A stretch of 34,160 bases of DNA, taken from contig CANOBT010000052.1 in NCBI GenBank assembly GCA_947564305.1, positions 1 through 34,160 on the forward strand, written 5' to 3'. The stretch comes from an uncultured Lachnospiraceae bacterium. Lineage in GTDB: Bacteria; Bacillota_A; Clostridia; Lachnospirales; Lachnospiraceae. Of this stretch, positions 22,752 through 30,774 are shown one piece after another (the stretch's first letter is position 1; every line of letters begins with the position of its first letter). The position numbers and the translations under genes were made by a program. The notes below the pieces were generated by a model, which was given only the letters and a program-made list of their open reading frames with translations, made no database searches and was not told where the DNA came from.

Positions 22752-25415
22752 ATGAACAAATGGAAAATCTGGCTCAGATACGGATTGATTTTTATTCTTG
22801 CATTTGCTTTGGCCGGCTGTAATAAGACTGATGGAGGAGTGCATATTGCGGAAGAAGAGATATCAGAGGAGGAGACCTCTGATGAGCAGCAGACGCGGTC
22901 AGATGTGGAGATGGAGGAGATAGAATTAACGGAAGAGGATGTGGAAGAGAAGTCCATATCACAGCCGAAATCATGGGCCGTATTTTATGCTTTGGATGGC
23001 AAAAGCCTAAACGATAATGAAGCGGCTATCTATAATTCTTTAAAGACCTGTATAGCAGAAGTGGCAAGAGGAGAAAGGAAGACGACACAGTTCACCCTGC
23101 AGACAGCTTTGACAGAGGAACAGCTTTCTCAGCTGAATGTGAGTTCAATCATTTTTTACCTGCTGCATGACTGCCCGTTTGATTTATACTGGCATGATAA
23201 GACTCTGACTACAGAGGACGGCAGTGCTGCTGACGGTGTATACTCCAAATATTATGAAGATGGAAGGGTACAGTTCAGCTTTAAGGTTTCACAGGACTAC
23301 CGAATAAGTCCGGACAATCTGTATCAGGTGAATGACGCTCGGATGGATAGAGTGAACCATGCAAGACAGAAAGCACAGTCTATTGTGGATACATACAAAG
23401 GAAGTTCAGATTATGATAAGCTTGCAGCTTATAAGAACGTGGTGTGTGAACTGGTATCGTATGATGGGGCGGCAATTGTAAATGGAGTTTATGGCGATGC
23501 ATATCAGTTGATTTCCGTATTTGACGAGGATCCCAATACGAATGTGGTGTGTGAGGGCTATGCAAAAGCATTTAAGTATCTGTGTGACCTGTCTACATTT
23601 GAACATGAAGTCAGGTGCTATACGGTTACCGGAGTATCAGACAGTGGACAAGGTGCAGGACAGCATATGTGGAATATTGTGCGTATAGGCGGCGTAAGCA
23701 GCGGGGAAGGTTATCTGGTAGATGCCACTAACTGCGATGCAGGTACGATTGGAGAGAGTTCTGAACTGTTTATGGCAGATAATCCGAATGGGAGCGTAGA
23801 TAGCAGCTATACTTTCTATTGTAACGGTTGGGCGCCAATCACATATACGTATAATGCGGAGCCGAGGGAGATTTTTGGCTCGACGCTCTTATCGCTTAGT
23901 AATGATGGACATGAGGAACAGGATTCTCTGCATAACAATCAGGAGAATGACAATACAGATACACCGGCGCCAACTCCAACACCAGACCCGGTGCCGGCAC
24001 CGACTCCGGATTCAACCCCAACGCCAGATCCGACCCCAGAACAGACTCCGACGCCAGACCCGGCACCTACACCTAGTCCAACACCGACAACAGATACCAA
24101 TACAACGAATCCTTCGGAGCAGAAGCCAGAAGAGAAAACAGAAAAGGAAGAGGATAAACAGAAGGAGCCGGTATCGACACTTAGCTTTGACGTGGCGGAA
24201 CTGAATAAAACGTATGGCGACGATTCTTTTGTAGAAACTGTTTCAGGAACTGTAGAGAATTCTAAGATTACATATACGAGCAGTGATGACTCTGTTGCTC
24301 AGATTGTAAATAAAAAAGGAAAAGTACGCATATTAAAACCAGGGACGGTTACGATTACGGCAACGGACAGTAATGGAGGCTCGACGGCATCTTATAAGCT
24401 GACAGTTGCAAAGAAGCCTTTAACGTGGAATGTGAGCGGTCTGTATGCTGCTGATCAGAAAGATAATATTGGTTCTGCCGGAGATGCAACTCTCTTTGGG
24501 GAAATGACCATAGAGGGTATATTGGAATCTGATAAGGATAAGGATTCTAAGTTCAGCTTCGACAGCAGTGATTTGACCGGAACGTATGCTTCTACAGTCG
24601 TAGGTACGCAGAAAGTTACTTTGGACTGGAAAGAAGGAAAGAAGCGCACATTGAACGGTGATAAGGCAGGTTGTTATGAATTGCCGGAAAAACTTCCTGA
24701 ACTGACAGGGGAGATTACATCAACCCAGGTGCTTGATGCACCGCCTGAATCTACGGAAGAGCTGACACTTGAGTTGGAGATGGAGGATTCAATTACACAG
24801 GTACCGGATGCATTTTTAGAGGATAAGAGTCTGGAACTTGATACACCGGCAAAAATTCAGACAGCGCTTGAAACAAGGATTCAGGAGTGGGAGCCGGGGA
24901 TTTCGAATGACGATATAGAAGTCTATGATGTCACGCTGCGCAGTTTGGATAAAGCCAGTGATATTGAGAGTGACGAAGGTGCATGGGTGGAAGTGACAGA
25001 TGAGCGATTCCCGGAAGAAGGGGTGACAGTTACTCTGCCGTATCCAAAAGGCACATCAGGAAGAACACATGACTTTGTTGTGTGCCACATGTTTGCTGAA
25101 AATATGTATTTATCTTCGCCTGGAGAAGTGGAATATCCGGAAGTAACAGAGACTGACAGCGGTATTCAGTTTAAGGTTTATGGACTGTCCCCAATTGCAG
25201 TTGGTTGGACGGAAGGGCACCAGGTAAAACCAGAGGAATCAGATTCGGACAATGACGGTACAGAGAATAACCAGAAGCAGGAGAAAGATAGCAATCTCGA
25301 AAAATCTGAGGAGAATCAGACGCACCCCGATACAGGTAAGATTTTAATGTATCTCATGTTAGCGGGTGCAGCGCTTGTGGTGATGGGTGGTATCCTGATA
25401 ATCCGACTCAGGTAG
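22752..25415 (+). CDS. Surface lipoprotein with transglutaminase-like, proline-rich and Big_2-like domains
   Basis: 887 aa. The signal peptide ends in lipobox LAGC (Cys23). Residues about 75-375 hold a transglutaminase-like domain with a complete triad: Cys267 (VVCEGYAKAF), His305 (HMWNIV) and Asp324 (YLVDATNCD). A Pro/Thr linker of repeated PTPTPDP runs from about 402 to 455. A Big_2-like Ig domain follows (YTSSDDSVAQIVNKKGKVRI, then PGTVTITATDS), then more beta-rich sequence. The C-terminus has HPDTG (858-862), a hydrophobic helix (864-882) and RLR, like a variant LPXTG sorting signal. So it carries both a lipid and a possible sortase or membrane anchor. Such domains may cross-link or cleave cell-wall or host proteins. 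GAAGGGG lies upstream. Confidence 0.8.
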   Translation: MNKWKIWLRYGLIFILAFALAGCNKTDGGVHIAEEEISEEETSDEQQTRSDVEMEEIELTEEDVEEKSISQPKSWAVFYALDGKSLNDNEAAIYNSLKTCIAEVARGERKTTQFTLQTALTEEQLSQLNVSSIIFYLLHDCPFDLYWHDKTLTTEDGSAADGVYSKYYEDGRVQFSFKVSQDYRISPDNLYQVNDARMDRVNHARQKAQSIVDTYKGSSDYDKLAAYKNVVCELVSYDGAAIVNGVYGDAYQLISVFDEDPNTNVVCEGYAKAFKYLCDLSTFEHEVRCYTVTGVSDSGQGAGQHMWNIVRIGGVSSGEGYLVDATNCDAGTIGESSELFMADNPNGSVDSSYTFYCNGWAPITYTYNAEPREIFGSTLLSLSNDGHEEQDSLHNNQENDNTDTPAPTPTPDPVPAPTPDSTPTPDPTPEQTPTPDPAPTPSPTPTTDTNTTNPSEQKPEEKTEKEEDKQKEPVSTLSFDVAELNKTYGDDSFVETVSGTVENSKITYTSSDDSVAQIVNKKGKVRILKPGTVTITATDSNGGSTASYKLTVAKKPLTWNVSGLYAADQKDNIGSAGDATLFGEMTIEGILESDKDKDSKFSFDSSDLTGTYASTVVGTQKVTLDWKEGKKRTLNGDKAGCYELPEKLPELTGEITSTQVLDAPPESTEELTLELEMEDSITQVPDAFLEDKSLELDTPAKIQTALETRIQEWEPGISNDDIEVYDVTLRSLDKASDIESDEGAWVEVTDERFPEEGVTVTLPYPKGTSGRTHDFVVCHMFAENMYLSSPGEVEYPEVTETDSGIQFKVYGLSPIAVGWTEGHQVKPEESDSDNDGTENNQKQEKDSNLEKSEENQTHPDTGKILMYLMLAGAALVVMGGILIIRLR

Positions 25416-25440
25416 GAAAATTTATGGAAATTTTCGGTTT

Positions 25441-25510
25441 TATTCCCGCGAAGCAATGAGCCAAGTGTACATGCGGGCATGTACACTTGGCGGCTGCCGC
25501 AAGGTTTTTG
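25441..25510. repeat. Dispersed hairpin repeat, short copy
   Basis: The same element as at 937-1072. Its 14-nt arms (25460-25473 and 25478-25491) are fully complementary around CGGG. The copy lacks the 60-base inner piece and ends in GTTTTTGACTT, so it can act as the terminator of the transglutaminase-like gene 25 bases upstream. The rest of 25511-25688 is AT-rich and holds nothing else. Confidence 0.7.
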
Positions 25511-25688
25511 ACTTAAAAAAATAAAGCAAAGTATCATAATACAACTATTCTGGCAGTACTGAATTAAAATTTTTTACATCTCATGGCTTGACGTGGGGTG
25601 TTTTTTAGAATTTATATATCCAGATAATACGAAATATGTTGTGTCAGAAAAAAATATAAAAAAAATCATAAAAAAATGTAAAAAAACA

Positions 25689-25717
25689 CTTGCATTTTTT
25701 GGAGACATAGATTATAA
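25689..25717 (+). promoter_or_regulatory. Promoter of the tRNA-Lys gene
   Basis: TTGCAT (25689-25694) and TATAAT (25712-25717) are separated by 17 bases, and the tRNA begins 43 bases downstream. Confidence 0.75.
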
Positions 25718-25760
25718 TAGCTATTGTCTTGTTCGGGAGGACAGATTTAATATAGGAAAT

Positions 25761-25833
25761 GCGCGATTAGCTCAGTTGGAAGAGCACCTGACTCTTAATC
25801 AGGGTGTCCAGGGTTCGAGCCCCTGATCGCGCA
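25761..25833 (+). tRNA. tRNA-Lys (anticodon CTT)
   Basis: All four helices form: acceptor GCGCGAT/ATCGCGC, D arm AGCTC/GAGC, anticodon stem CCTGA/TCAGG around CTCTTAA, and T arm CAGGG/CCCTG with TTCGAGC. The discriminator base is A and CCA is not encoded. The anticodon is CTT. The 3' half from the anticodon loop onward (25791-25833) is repeated twice downstream. Confidence 0.97.
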
Positions 25834-25918
25834 CTTGAAATCACTGTTTTTGCAGACATTAGAAGCTGTGGGGACGGTGATTTTTTTGTGCTTGAAACGC
25901 TGGATTTCTGCGGGTTTC
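25834..25918 (+). terminator. tRNA-Lys 3' flank with terminator, duplicated downstream
   Basis: AAATCAC pairs with GTGATTT followed by seven Ts, ending near 25889. The whole flank from 25834 to about 25911 is repeated base for base at 27476 to about 27553, after which the copies diverge. Confidence 0.65.
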
Positions 25919-26166
25919 TATAATGTGGGAGGAAAAAAGGCAGGAGGGAAAAGAAGATTGGAGAAATCAGGAGGGAGAACGCAAAGTTGCCGCGAATTTC
26001 GTCGCGAACTCGTCGCGGGCAAAATAAATAGTGCAAAATGAAAGAAAAGTTAATGGAATAAAGTATGAGTTGAAAGTGACCGGTGATAATATTGTCTGAA
26101 AATAAAAGAGAATAAGAATTGAGTAACTAGAGAGAACATGATAAAATAGAAAAAAAGGAGTGATAG

Positions 26167-26381
26167 GTCAAATGAGAATGAAACCGACAAGTTGGGAGGA
26201 TTTAGGAATAATTGATAGAAGATAAAAGGTTTGATGATATATCAGGAATAAAAGAAAACATAGAGTATCGTCAAGAACTTTATTTAAAATATCAGATTAA
26301 ATAGTTTCGCTAAAAATGACAATTCCGGGCATTGTTACAGAAGAATTGTTTAGAAAGAAAATGAAGGAATATAGGAAATAG
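26167..26381 (+). pseudogene. Remnant of an Rpn-like gene ahead of the first tRNA fragment
   Basis: The stretch starts with a ribosome binding site and ATG frame MRMKPTSWEDLGI that looks like the N-terminus of Rpn-family nuclease/transposase proteins. The frame breaks after 17 codons. A second open piece (DKRFDDISGIKENIEYRQEL) follows in another frame. The end (26331-26381) codes for VTEELFRKKMKEYRK and a stop, nearly identical to the last residues of the intact gene at 27376-27421. It is therefore a decayed cassette of the same tandem array. Confidence 0.55.
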
Positions 26382-26389
26382 GAGAGGTA

Positions 26390-26425
26390 ACTCTTAATCA
26401 GGGTGTCCAGGGTTCGAGCCCCTGA
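26390..26425 (+). repeat. Fragment of tRNA-Lys 3' half (middle copy)
   Basis: 36 bases identical to tRNA-Lys positions from the anticodon loop through the T arm (25791-25826), 8 bases after the stop of the remnant gene. The acceptor 3' strand is lost and replaced by ATTTGGCATT. Confidence 0.9.
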
Positions 26426-26445
26426 ATTTGGCATTATGCCATGAA

Positions 26446-26477
26446 TAGAGTTTCTCTGCGCTGTCAAAGAAACTCTA
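26446..26477 (+). promoter_or_regulatory. Hairpin in the 5' region of the Rpn-like gene
   Basis: TAGAGTTTCT (26446-26455) and AGAAACTCTA (26468-26477) form a perfect 10-bp stem 20 bases before the start codon. A short GGCATTATGCC palindrome precedes it. It may affect translation or be the end of an insertion unit. Confidence 0.4.
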
Positions 26478-26497
26478 CCAGAGAGGATGATGTAAAG

Positions 26498-27421
26498 ATG
26501 AAACTAACAAATACCCCTTATGATGACGTGTTCCGGACATTACTGAATGACTGCAGAGGTTTGATTATCCCGGTAATCAACGAAGTGTTTGAGGAACATT
26601 ATACAGGAAAAGAAGAGATTGTATTTTCACCGAATGAACATTTTCTGAATCAGCAGGATGGAGAGGAAGAGGAACGGATTACGGATACCTGTTTTCAGAT
26701 TATCGGAGAGGATATCAAAAAATATCATCTGGAATGTCAGAGCAGCACAGATCACAGTATGTTGGTAAGATTCTGGGAATATGATACACAGATTGCACTG
26801 GATCAGGGAGAACTGCAAGGAGATATATTACGTGTAATATTTCCTCATTCGGCTGTTCTGTTCCTAAGGAGTAACAGCCGGACGCCGGATCAATTAAAGA
26901 CAGAGGTAGTTACGCCAGGCGGAAGCATTACTTATGACATTCGGGTAATGAAATCCCAGCAGTACACATCAGAGGAAATCTTTGGAAAGAAGCTTTTATT
27001 TTTGATTCCTTTTTATATATTTTCTCATGAGGAGAGATTTGAAGAGTATGCGCAGGATGCGGAAAAGCTAAAAAAATTAGAAGCAGAGTATGAAGAGATC
27101 AAGAGCAGGCTTGAAGAACTGCAGAACCGAAAGGAAATCAGTGAATATACAAAATGTACAATCATTGATATGTCGAATAAAATATTGGAGCATATTGCAG
27201 CAAAATATGAAACAATCCGGGAAGGAGTGAAATCAGTTATGGGCGGAAAAGTACTGGAATATGAGGCAAAGACAATTCGTAATGAAGGACGCAATGAAGG
27301 GAGATTGGAGATGCTTTTTGACCTGGTCTGCGGCAACTTACTTTCCATAGCAGATGCAGCTGCACAGGCAAATCTTACAGAAGAATTGTTTAGAAAGAAA
27401 ATGAAGGATTACAGGAAGTAG
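26498..27421 (+). CDS. Rpn-like PD-(D/E)XK nuclease family protein
   Basis: 307 aa from ATG 26498; an in-frame start at 26441 lies within the leader hairpin. The family is abundant in Lachnospiraceae and begins KLTNTPYDDVFRTLL. The nuclease core is seen as Asp63 (ITDTCFQI) and the E-x-Q pair Glu79-Gln81 (YHLECQSSTDHSMLVRF), with a strand pair between. A coiled coil (about 185-217, KLKKLEAEYEEIKSRLEEL) and a helical tail (EAKTIRNEGRNEGRLEMLF) follow. Rpn proteins promote RecA-independent recombination or move as transposase-like genes, which makes the duplicated tRNA ends around this gene notable. The exact activity is inference. Confidence 0.7.
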   Translation: MKLTNTPYDDVFRTLLNDCRGLIIPVINEVFEEHYTGKEEIVFSPNEHFLNQQDGEEEERITDTCFQIIGEDIKKYHLECQSSTDHSMLVRFWEYDTQIALDQGELQGDILRVIFPHSAVLFLRSNSRTPDQLKTEVVTPGGSITYDIRVMKSQQYTSEEIFGKKLLFLIPFYIFSHEERFEEYAQDAEKLKKLEAEYEEIKSRLEELQNRKEISEYTKCTIIDMSNKILEHIAAKYETIREGVKSVMGGKVLEYEAKTIRNEGRNEGRLEMLFDLVCGNLLSIADAAAQANLTEELFRKKMKDYRK

Positions 27422-27432
27422 AATGAGATATA

Positions 27433-27570
27433 ACTCTTAATCAGGGTGTCCAGGGTTCGAGCCCCTGATCGCGCACTTGAAATCACTGTTTTTGCAGACA
27501 TTAGAAGCTGTGGGGACGGTGATTTTTTTGTGCTTGAAACGCTGGATTTCCGTGGGTTTCTGCAGGTGGG
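27433..27570 (+). repeat. Third copy of the tRNA-Lys 3' half with its native 3' flank
   Basis: 27433-27475 equals tRNA-Lys 25791-25833 base for base and continues into the same terminator-bearing flank. It starts 11 bases after the stop of the Rpn-like gene. The 5' half of the tRNA is absent, so it cannot yield a tRNA. It looks like the original right border, displaced by the insertion. Confidence 0.9.
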
Positions 27571-27654
27571 AGAAAAACAGCCCTATCTATATATGTGATA
27601 TATTCTGTACTCCTTAAGTGGATGTATGCAGACTGGGAAAAGTAGTGGTGTTTG

Positions 27655-27939
27655 CTAATCTCTTGGCTTGGGTGGAATATATTCTACCAAATCAGAAAGG
27701 TCACATTCTAATACATAGCATAATCTGAGGAGGATGTTAATATCTAAGCGTTGCATTTTATTGTCTCGATATTGTCTAAGCTGAGAACCTTCCATTTCAG
27801 CACGGAAAGAGAGTTGATTTAAAGAAATTTTTCGGTTTTCTAAAATTTCCCCTAATCGAATATTGATTTTGCTATATTCTTCAGTAGTCGTATGTAGATT
27901 GTGTAAAATCGTCTGATAGTCGTTATGCGGAAGTTTCAT
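27655..27939 (-). CDS. XRE-family helix-turn-helix regulator
   Basis: 94 aa if started at ATG 27939 (MKLPHNDYQT); ATG 27981 is an alternative, and the much longer upstream frame is not credible. The C-terminal 65 residues form a Cro/CI-type HTH: INIRLGEILENRKISLNQLS, then GSQLRQYRDNKMQRLDINIL and LRLCYVLECDLSDLVEYIPP. It resembles the small YozG/YobG-like regulators. The ribosome binding site is poor (CAAGG directly before ATG). It is divergent from the ECF gene, which it may control. Confidence 0.7.
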   Translation of the reverse strand: MKLPHNDYQTILHNLHTTTEEYSKINIRLGEILENRKISLNQLSFRAEMEGSQLRQYRDNKMQRLDINILLRLCYVLECDLSDLVEYIPPKPRD

Positions 27940-28238
27940 ACCTTGCAGGGATAAGGGATGCAATAAGGATTCTTGTTTCATTAAAACTGCTAAAGAGTGT
28001 AGATTTTGAAAAATAAAAATGAAAGATGAGGGTTGGAAGAAAGCTCCGCAAGAAAATGGATTGTGCAAACTGGTATGTATAAAAATTATAAAACTGGATA
28101 TTCCCGCATAGCCACTATAGTGATAGTATGGTAAATTGATAAAGGACATATCAGAGATGAAGCAGAAAGATGAAATCCGCTTTGCTAAGATGTTTTTTAT
28201 CAAGAACAATGAGAGTAAAAGAAAAGAGGTCATATGCT

Positions 28239-28853
28239 ATGGAAAAGAGAAATGAAACGATTACGAAATTAGCACAGACAGCCTTGCTTGCAGCACTTTG
28301 TTTTGTGTCATTTACATTTTTACAGATTAAGATTCCGATGCCGGGCGGAGATGCGACTTCCCTTCATATAGGAAATGCATTCTGTGTACTGGCAGCATTG
28401 CTGTTGGGCGGTACTTACGGCGGATTGGCAGGCGCAGTTGGAATGACAATTGCAGATATTTTGGATCCTGTTTATATCGTCGGTGCGCCGAAGACATTTG
28501 TATTGAAGTTCTGTATTGGTCTGATTGTAGGATTTGTAGCTCATAGAGTGGCAAAAATTAACGAAAGTACGGATAAGAAATATATCTTCCGTTGGAGTGT
28601 GATTGCTTCTGTCGCGGGGTTGGGATTCAATGTGATTGCGGATCCGCTCGTGGGATATTTTTACAAACAGTATATTCTGGGCCAACCGCAGGAGATGGCA
28701 GAGGTTCTGGCGAAGTGGAGTACAGCAACTACATTTGTAAATGCAGTGGTATCAACGGTTTTGGTAGCCGCTCTGTATAATGTGCTTCGTCCCGTGCTGC
28801 TGAAATCAGGGTTGTTGGCTGTGAAGAAAGAAATAAAAGCACATGCGGCATAA
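28239..28853 (+). CDS. ECF transporter substrate-binding (S) component
   Basis: 204 aa from ATG 28239, with AAGAGGTC upstream. It has six predicted helices. MEKRNETITKLAQTALLAAL, then PMPGGDATSLHIGNAFCVLA, LLLGGTYGGLAGAVGMTIAD and PKTFVLKFCIGLIVGFVAHR are typical of PF07155 S components for vitamins or related cofactors. It would need the shared EcfAA'T module encoded elsewhere. The substrate cannot be read from the sequence, and no riboswitch was recognised in 27985-28238. Confidence 0.85.
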   Translation: MEKRNETITKLAQTALLAALCFVSFTFLQIKIPMPGGDATSLHIGNAFCVLAALLLGGTYGGLAGAVGMTIADILDPVYIVGAPKTFVLKFCIGLIVGFVAHRVAKINESTDKKYIFRWSVIASVAGLGFNVIADPLVGYFYKQYILGQPQEMAEVLAKWSTATTFVNAVVSTVLVAALYNVLRPVLLKSGLLAVKKEIKAHAA

Positions 28854-28890
28854 ATATAAACAGATTTTTCAGTCCGGAAAGGAGAAAACT

Positions 28891-29307
28891 ATGGTCATAA
28901 TAGCCTGTGTAGATGACAGAAACGGATTGATGTTCAACCACCGCCGCCAGAGCCGGGATTCTGTGGTATGCCGGGACATCCTGCAGGAATGCACTGGAAA
29001 ACAGTTGTACATGAGTGCCTATTCCGAAAAATTGTTTCCGGAAGCTGAAGGAGTGGAAATCAAAATATCGGAAAGTATAATAAAACAGGCCGGGGAAGAG
29101 GACATCTGTTTCATTGAAGATGCAAAAATCACTGGCTATGAAGAACAAATTCAGAAAGTGATTTTATATAAATGGAACCGAAAATATCCTGCTGATTTTT
29201 ATTTTACCCTGGATTTGTCTGACGGCTCATGGGAACTCCAACAGACAGAGGAATTTAGAGGCTCTTCTCATGAGAAAATCACGAAGGAGGTTTACGAAAG
29301 AAAATGA
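28891..29307 (+). CDS. Conserved Lachnospiraceae protein next to a secreted nuclease
   Basis: 138 aa from ATG 28891; AGGAG lies 7 bases upstream, so the longer frame from 28843 is rejected. Conserved-looking blocks are IIACVDDRNGLMFNHRRQSR, AGEEDICFIEDAKI, KVILYKWNRKYPADFYF and a C-terminal SSHEKITKEVYERK. No signal peptide. It overlaps the nuclease gene by 4 bases. I do not recognise a characterised family. The fixed pairing suggests a helper or immunity-like role. Confidence 0.6.
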   Translation: MVIIACVDDRNGLMFNHRRQSRDSVVCRDILQECTGKQLYMSAYSEKLFPEAEGVEIKISESIIKQAGEEDICFIEDAKITGYEEQIQKVILYKWNRKYPADFYFTLDLSDGSWELQQTEEFRGSSHEKITKEVYERK

Positions 29308-30056
29308 AGCGTAAATCGAAGAAAAACAAATCTACAAGAATCCATCGGAAATGGTTGTCTTTTCTATTTTCCTGTTTGTTTGTGGCAGCGTGTGTGGGGA
29401 CTTATGTCCTGACGGATGATCAGAATCAGGTGCCAGATGCTCAGGAAGTGATTGCTCCTTCGGAAATTCCGGAGTATTCCGGGGAACCATACATAGAAAT
29501 CAATGGAAATGAGCCGTTTTTTTCGGAGGAGGAACTGAGTGAGCAATCCTTCGAAATATACAGTGAGATGGACAGCTTGGGACGATGCGGCACGGCTTAC
29601 GCGAGTATAGGAACGGATTTAATGCCAACGGAAAAGAGGGGAAGTATCGGACAGGTGAAACCATCAGGATGGCATACGGCAAAATATGATGTTGTAGATG
29701 GAAAATATTTGTATAATCGGTGTCATCTCATTGGCTATCAGCTGTCTGGAGAGAATGCGAATGAAAGAAATCTGATTACAGGGACGCGTTATATGAATGT
29801 GGAGGGAATGCTGCCTTTTGAAAATATGGTGGCGGATTATGTAAAGGAAACAGATAATCATGTCCTGTACCGGGTGACTCCGGTTTATGAGGGAGACAAC
29901 CTGGTGGCTGACGGCGTGCAGATGGAAGCCTGCTCGGTGGAAGATGAGGGGGACGGGATTTTTTACAATGTTTATGTCTATAATGTCCAGCCAGGAGTAG
30001 AAATTGATTATGCAACGGGGGAAAGTACGGCTGATGAAGATTATGAAAGCAAATGA
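29304..30056 (+). CDS. Secreted DNA/RNA non-specific endonuclease
   Basis: 250 aa. A basic N-terminus and one helix (residues about 17-37) act as signal anchor. The nuclease domain spans about 85-230: GRCGTAYASIGTDLMPTEKR, then WHTAKYDVVDGKYLYNRCHL and GENANERNLITGTRYMN. The catalytic His is His141 in YNRCHLIGY (the DRGH motif of other members is NRCH here), with the conserved Asn in the NLITG motif as metal ligand candidate. Such enzymes degrade extracellular DNA for nutrients or during DNA uptake. It belongs to the same operon as the gene before it. Confidence 0.85.
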   Translation: MKRKSKKNKSTRIHRKWLSFLFSCLFVAACVGTYVLTDDQNQVPDAQEVIAPSEIPEYSGEPYIEINGNEPFFSEEELSEQSFEIYSEMDSLGRCGTAYASIGTDLMPTEKRGSIGQVKPSGWHTAKYDVVDGKYLYNRCHLIGYQLSGENANERNLITGTRYMNVEGMLPFENMVADYVKETDNHVLYRVTPVYEGDNLVADGVQMEACSVEDEGDGIFYNVYVYNVQPGVEIDYATGESTADEDYESK

Positions 30057-30570
30057 CAAACTGAGAAGGTGGCGTTTTTTCGCTATTCTCTGGCCTTTAA
30101 TATGTGTTCTTTTTATAGGAATTATTATATGCGTCCCCGGCCGGAATATGGAGGAGCGTATTTGCGATACATTTTTTGCACTGATTCCTTTGATTTTCTT
30201 TGCAATCGGAATGTCTATGCGCCGTCGTTTGCTGAAAGAGCGGCGATATGCCACTGCTTTAACGAAGGCTTTCGTTGTTTCGGAAGGATTAAGAATACAG
30301 CCAGGAAAAAGAAACTTTTTTCCTGAATTTGAGTTCCGGGCCGGTGAATCAACCTATCGAGTGCAATACACGGCAGGGTACAGCTTTCATATTGTGAGTA
30401 CAGGAGAAGAGGTGGACTTGTATTATAACCCGCAAAATCCAAGAATATTTTATGTCCCGGCCGTGCAAAAACATGATAACCGTCTGTCGCTGCTTTTGTG
30501 CGGCGTAGGTGTCGTATGGCCGTTGCTCGGGCTGCTTGCGCCACTGTATAGACCATTATTTTCGTATTGA
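30034..30570 (+). CDS. DUF3592-like membrane protein
   Basis: 178 aa from ATG 30034 (GGGGGAAAG about 8 bases upstream), overlapping the nuclease gene by 23 bases. Two helices near residues 12-32 and 40-58, then an extracellular-type beta domain: PEFEFRAGESTYRVQYTAGY, then EEVDLYYNPQNPRIFYVP, the DUF3592 signature, and a last helix pair (LSLLLCGVGVVWPLLGLL). Function unknown. Its place in the operon ties it to the nuclease. Confidence 0.65.
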   Translation: MKIMKANDKLRRWRFFAILWPLICVLFIGIIICVPGRNMEERICDTFFALIPLIFFAIGMSMRRRLLKERRYATALTKAFVVSEGLRIQPGKRNFFPEFEFRAGESTYRVQYTAGYSFHIVSTGEEVDLYYNPQNPRIFYVPAVQKHDNRLSLLLCGVGVVWPLLGLLAPLYRPLFSY

Positions 30571-30615
30571 AAAATTAGATTTCAGACGATATCTTCATAA
30601 ATCTTTTTAGTAGAA

Positions 30616-30656
30616 ATCCCCATCATTACGGTGGGGATAAAATTTTCTCTATCCCC
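30616..30656 (+). terminator. Terminator or attenuator hairpins ahead of mtlA
   Basis: ATCCCCA (30616-30622) pairs with TGGGGAT (30632-30638). The same GGGGAT can instead pair with ATCCCC at 30651-30656, so the two stems exclude each other. The first probably ends the nuclease operon. Confidence 0.4.
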
Positions 30657-30707
30657 AACCTTCCACTTGTCACTATCTGGATAATGCCAAATCTCTTTTT
30701 CTATTTA

Positions 30708-30737
30708 TTGAAATTCCCCACTCGGACTGTTTATAAT
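30708..30737 (+). promoter_or_regulatory. Sigma-A promoter of the mannitol operon
   Basis: TTGAAA (30708-30713) and TATAAT (30732-30737) are 18 bases apart. The predicted start of transcription is near 30744, about 15 bases before the palindrome. Confidence 0.7.
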
Positions 30738-30758
30738 AATCACAGAACAAAAAGTACA

Positions 30759-30774
30759 GTGATTGGCCAATCAC
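30759..30774. promoter_or_regulatory. 16-bp perfect palindrome, candidate operator
   Basis: GTGATTGGCCAATCAC reads the same on both strands. It lies just downstream of the mtlA promoter and 37 bases before the mtlA start codon, a position from which a bound repressor could block transcription. MtlR normally activates from upstream, so another factor may bind. It could also be a hairpin in the mRNA. Confidence 0.5.

Noticed and set aside
25593..25826. 77-codon ORF running into tRNA-Lys
   Set aside because: It covers the tRNA promoter and most of the tRNA gene; there is no ribosome binding site.
26390..26425. Second tRNA-Lys gene
   Set aside because: Only the 3' half is present and the acceptor strand is lost; no D arm or 5' acceptor strand upstream.
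27982..28233. N-terminal extension of the XRE regulator
   Set aside because: The extension is a random-looking hydrophobic frame without a start signal and overlaps the divergent ECF leader; the HTH domain starts after it.
27985..28238. Vitamin riboswitch ahead of the ECF S component
   Set aside because: I looked for folate, preQ1, TPP and cobalamin-like conserved cores and saw none that I could support.
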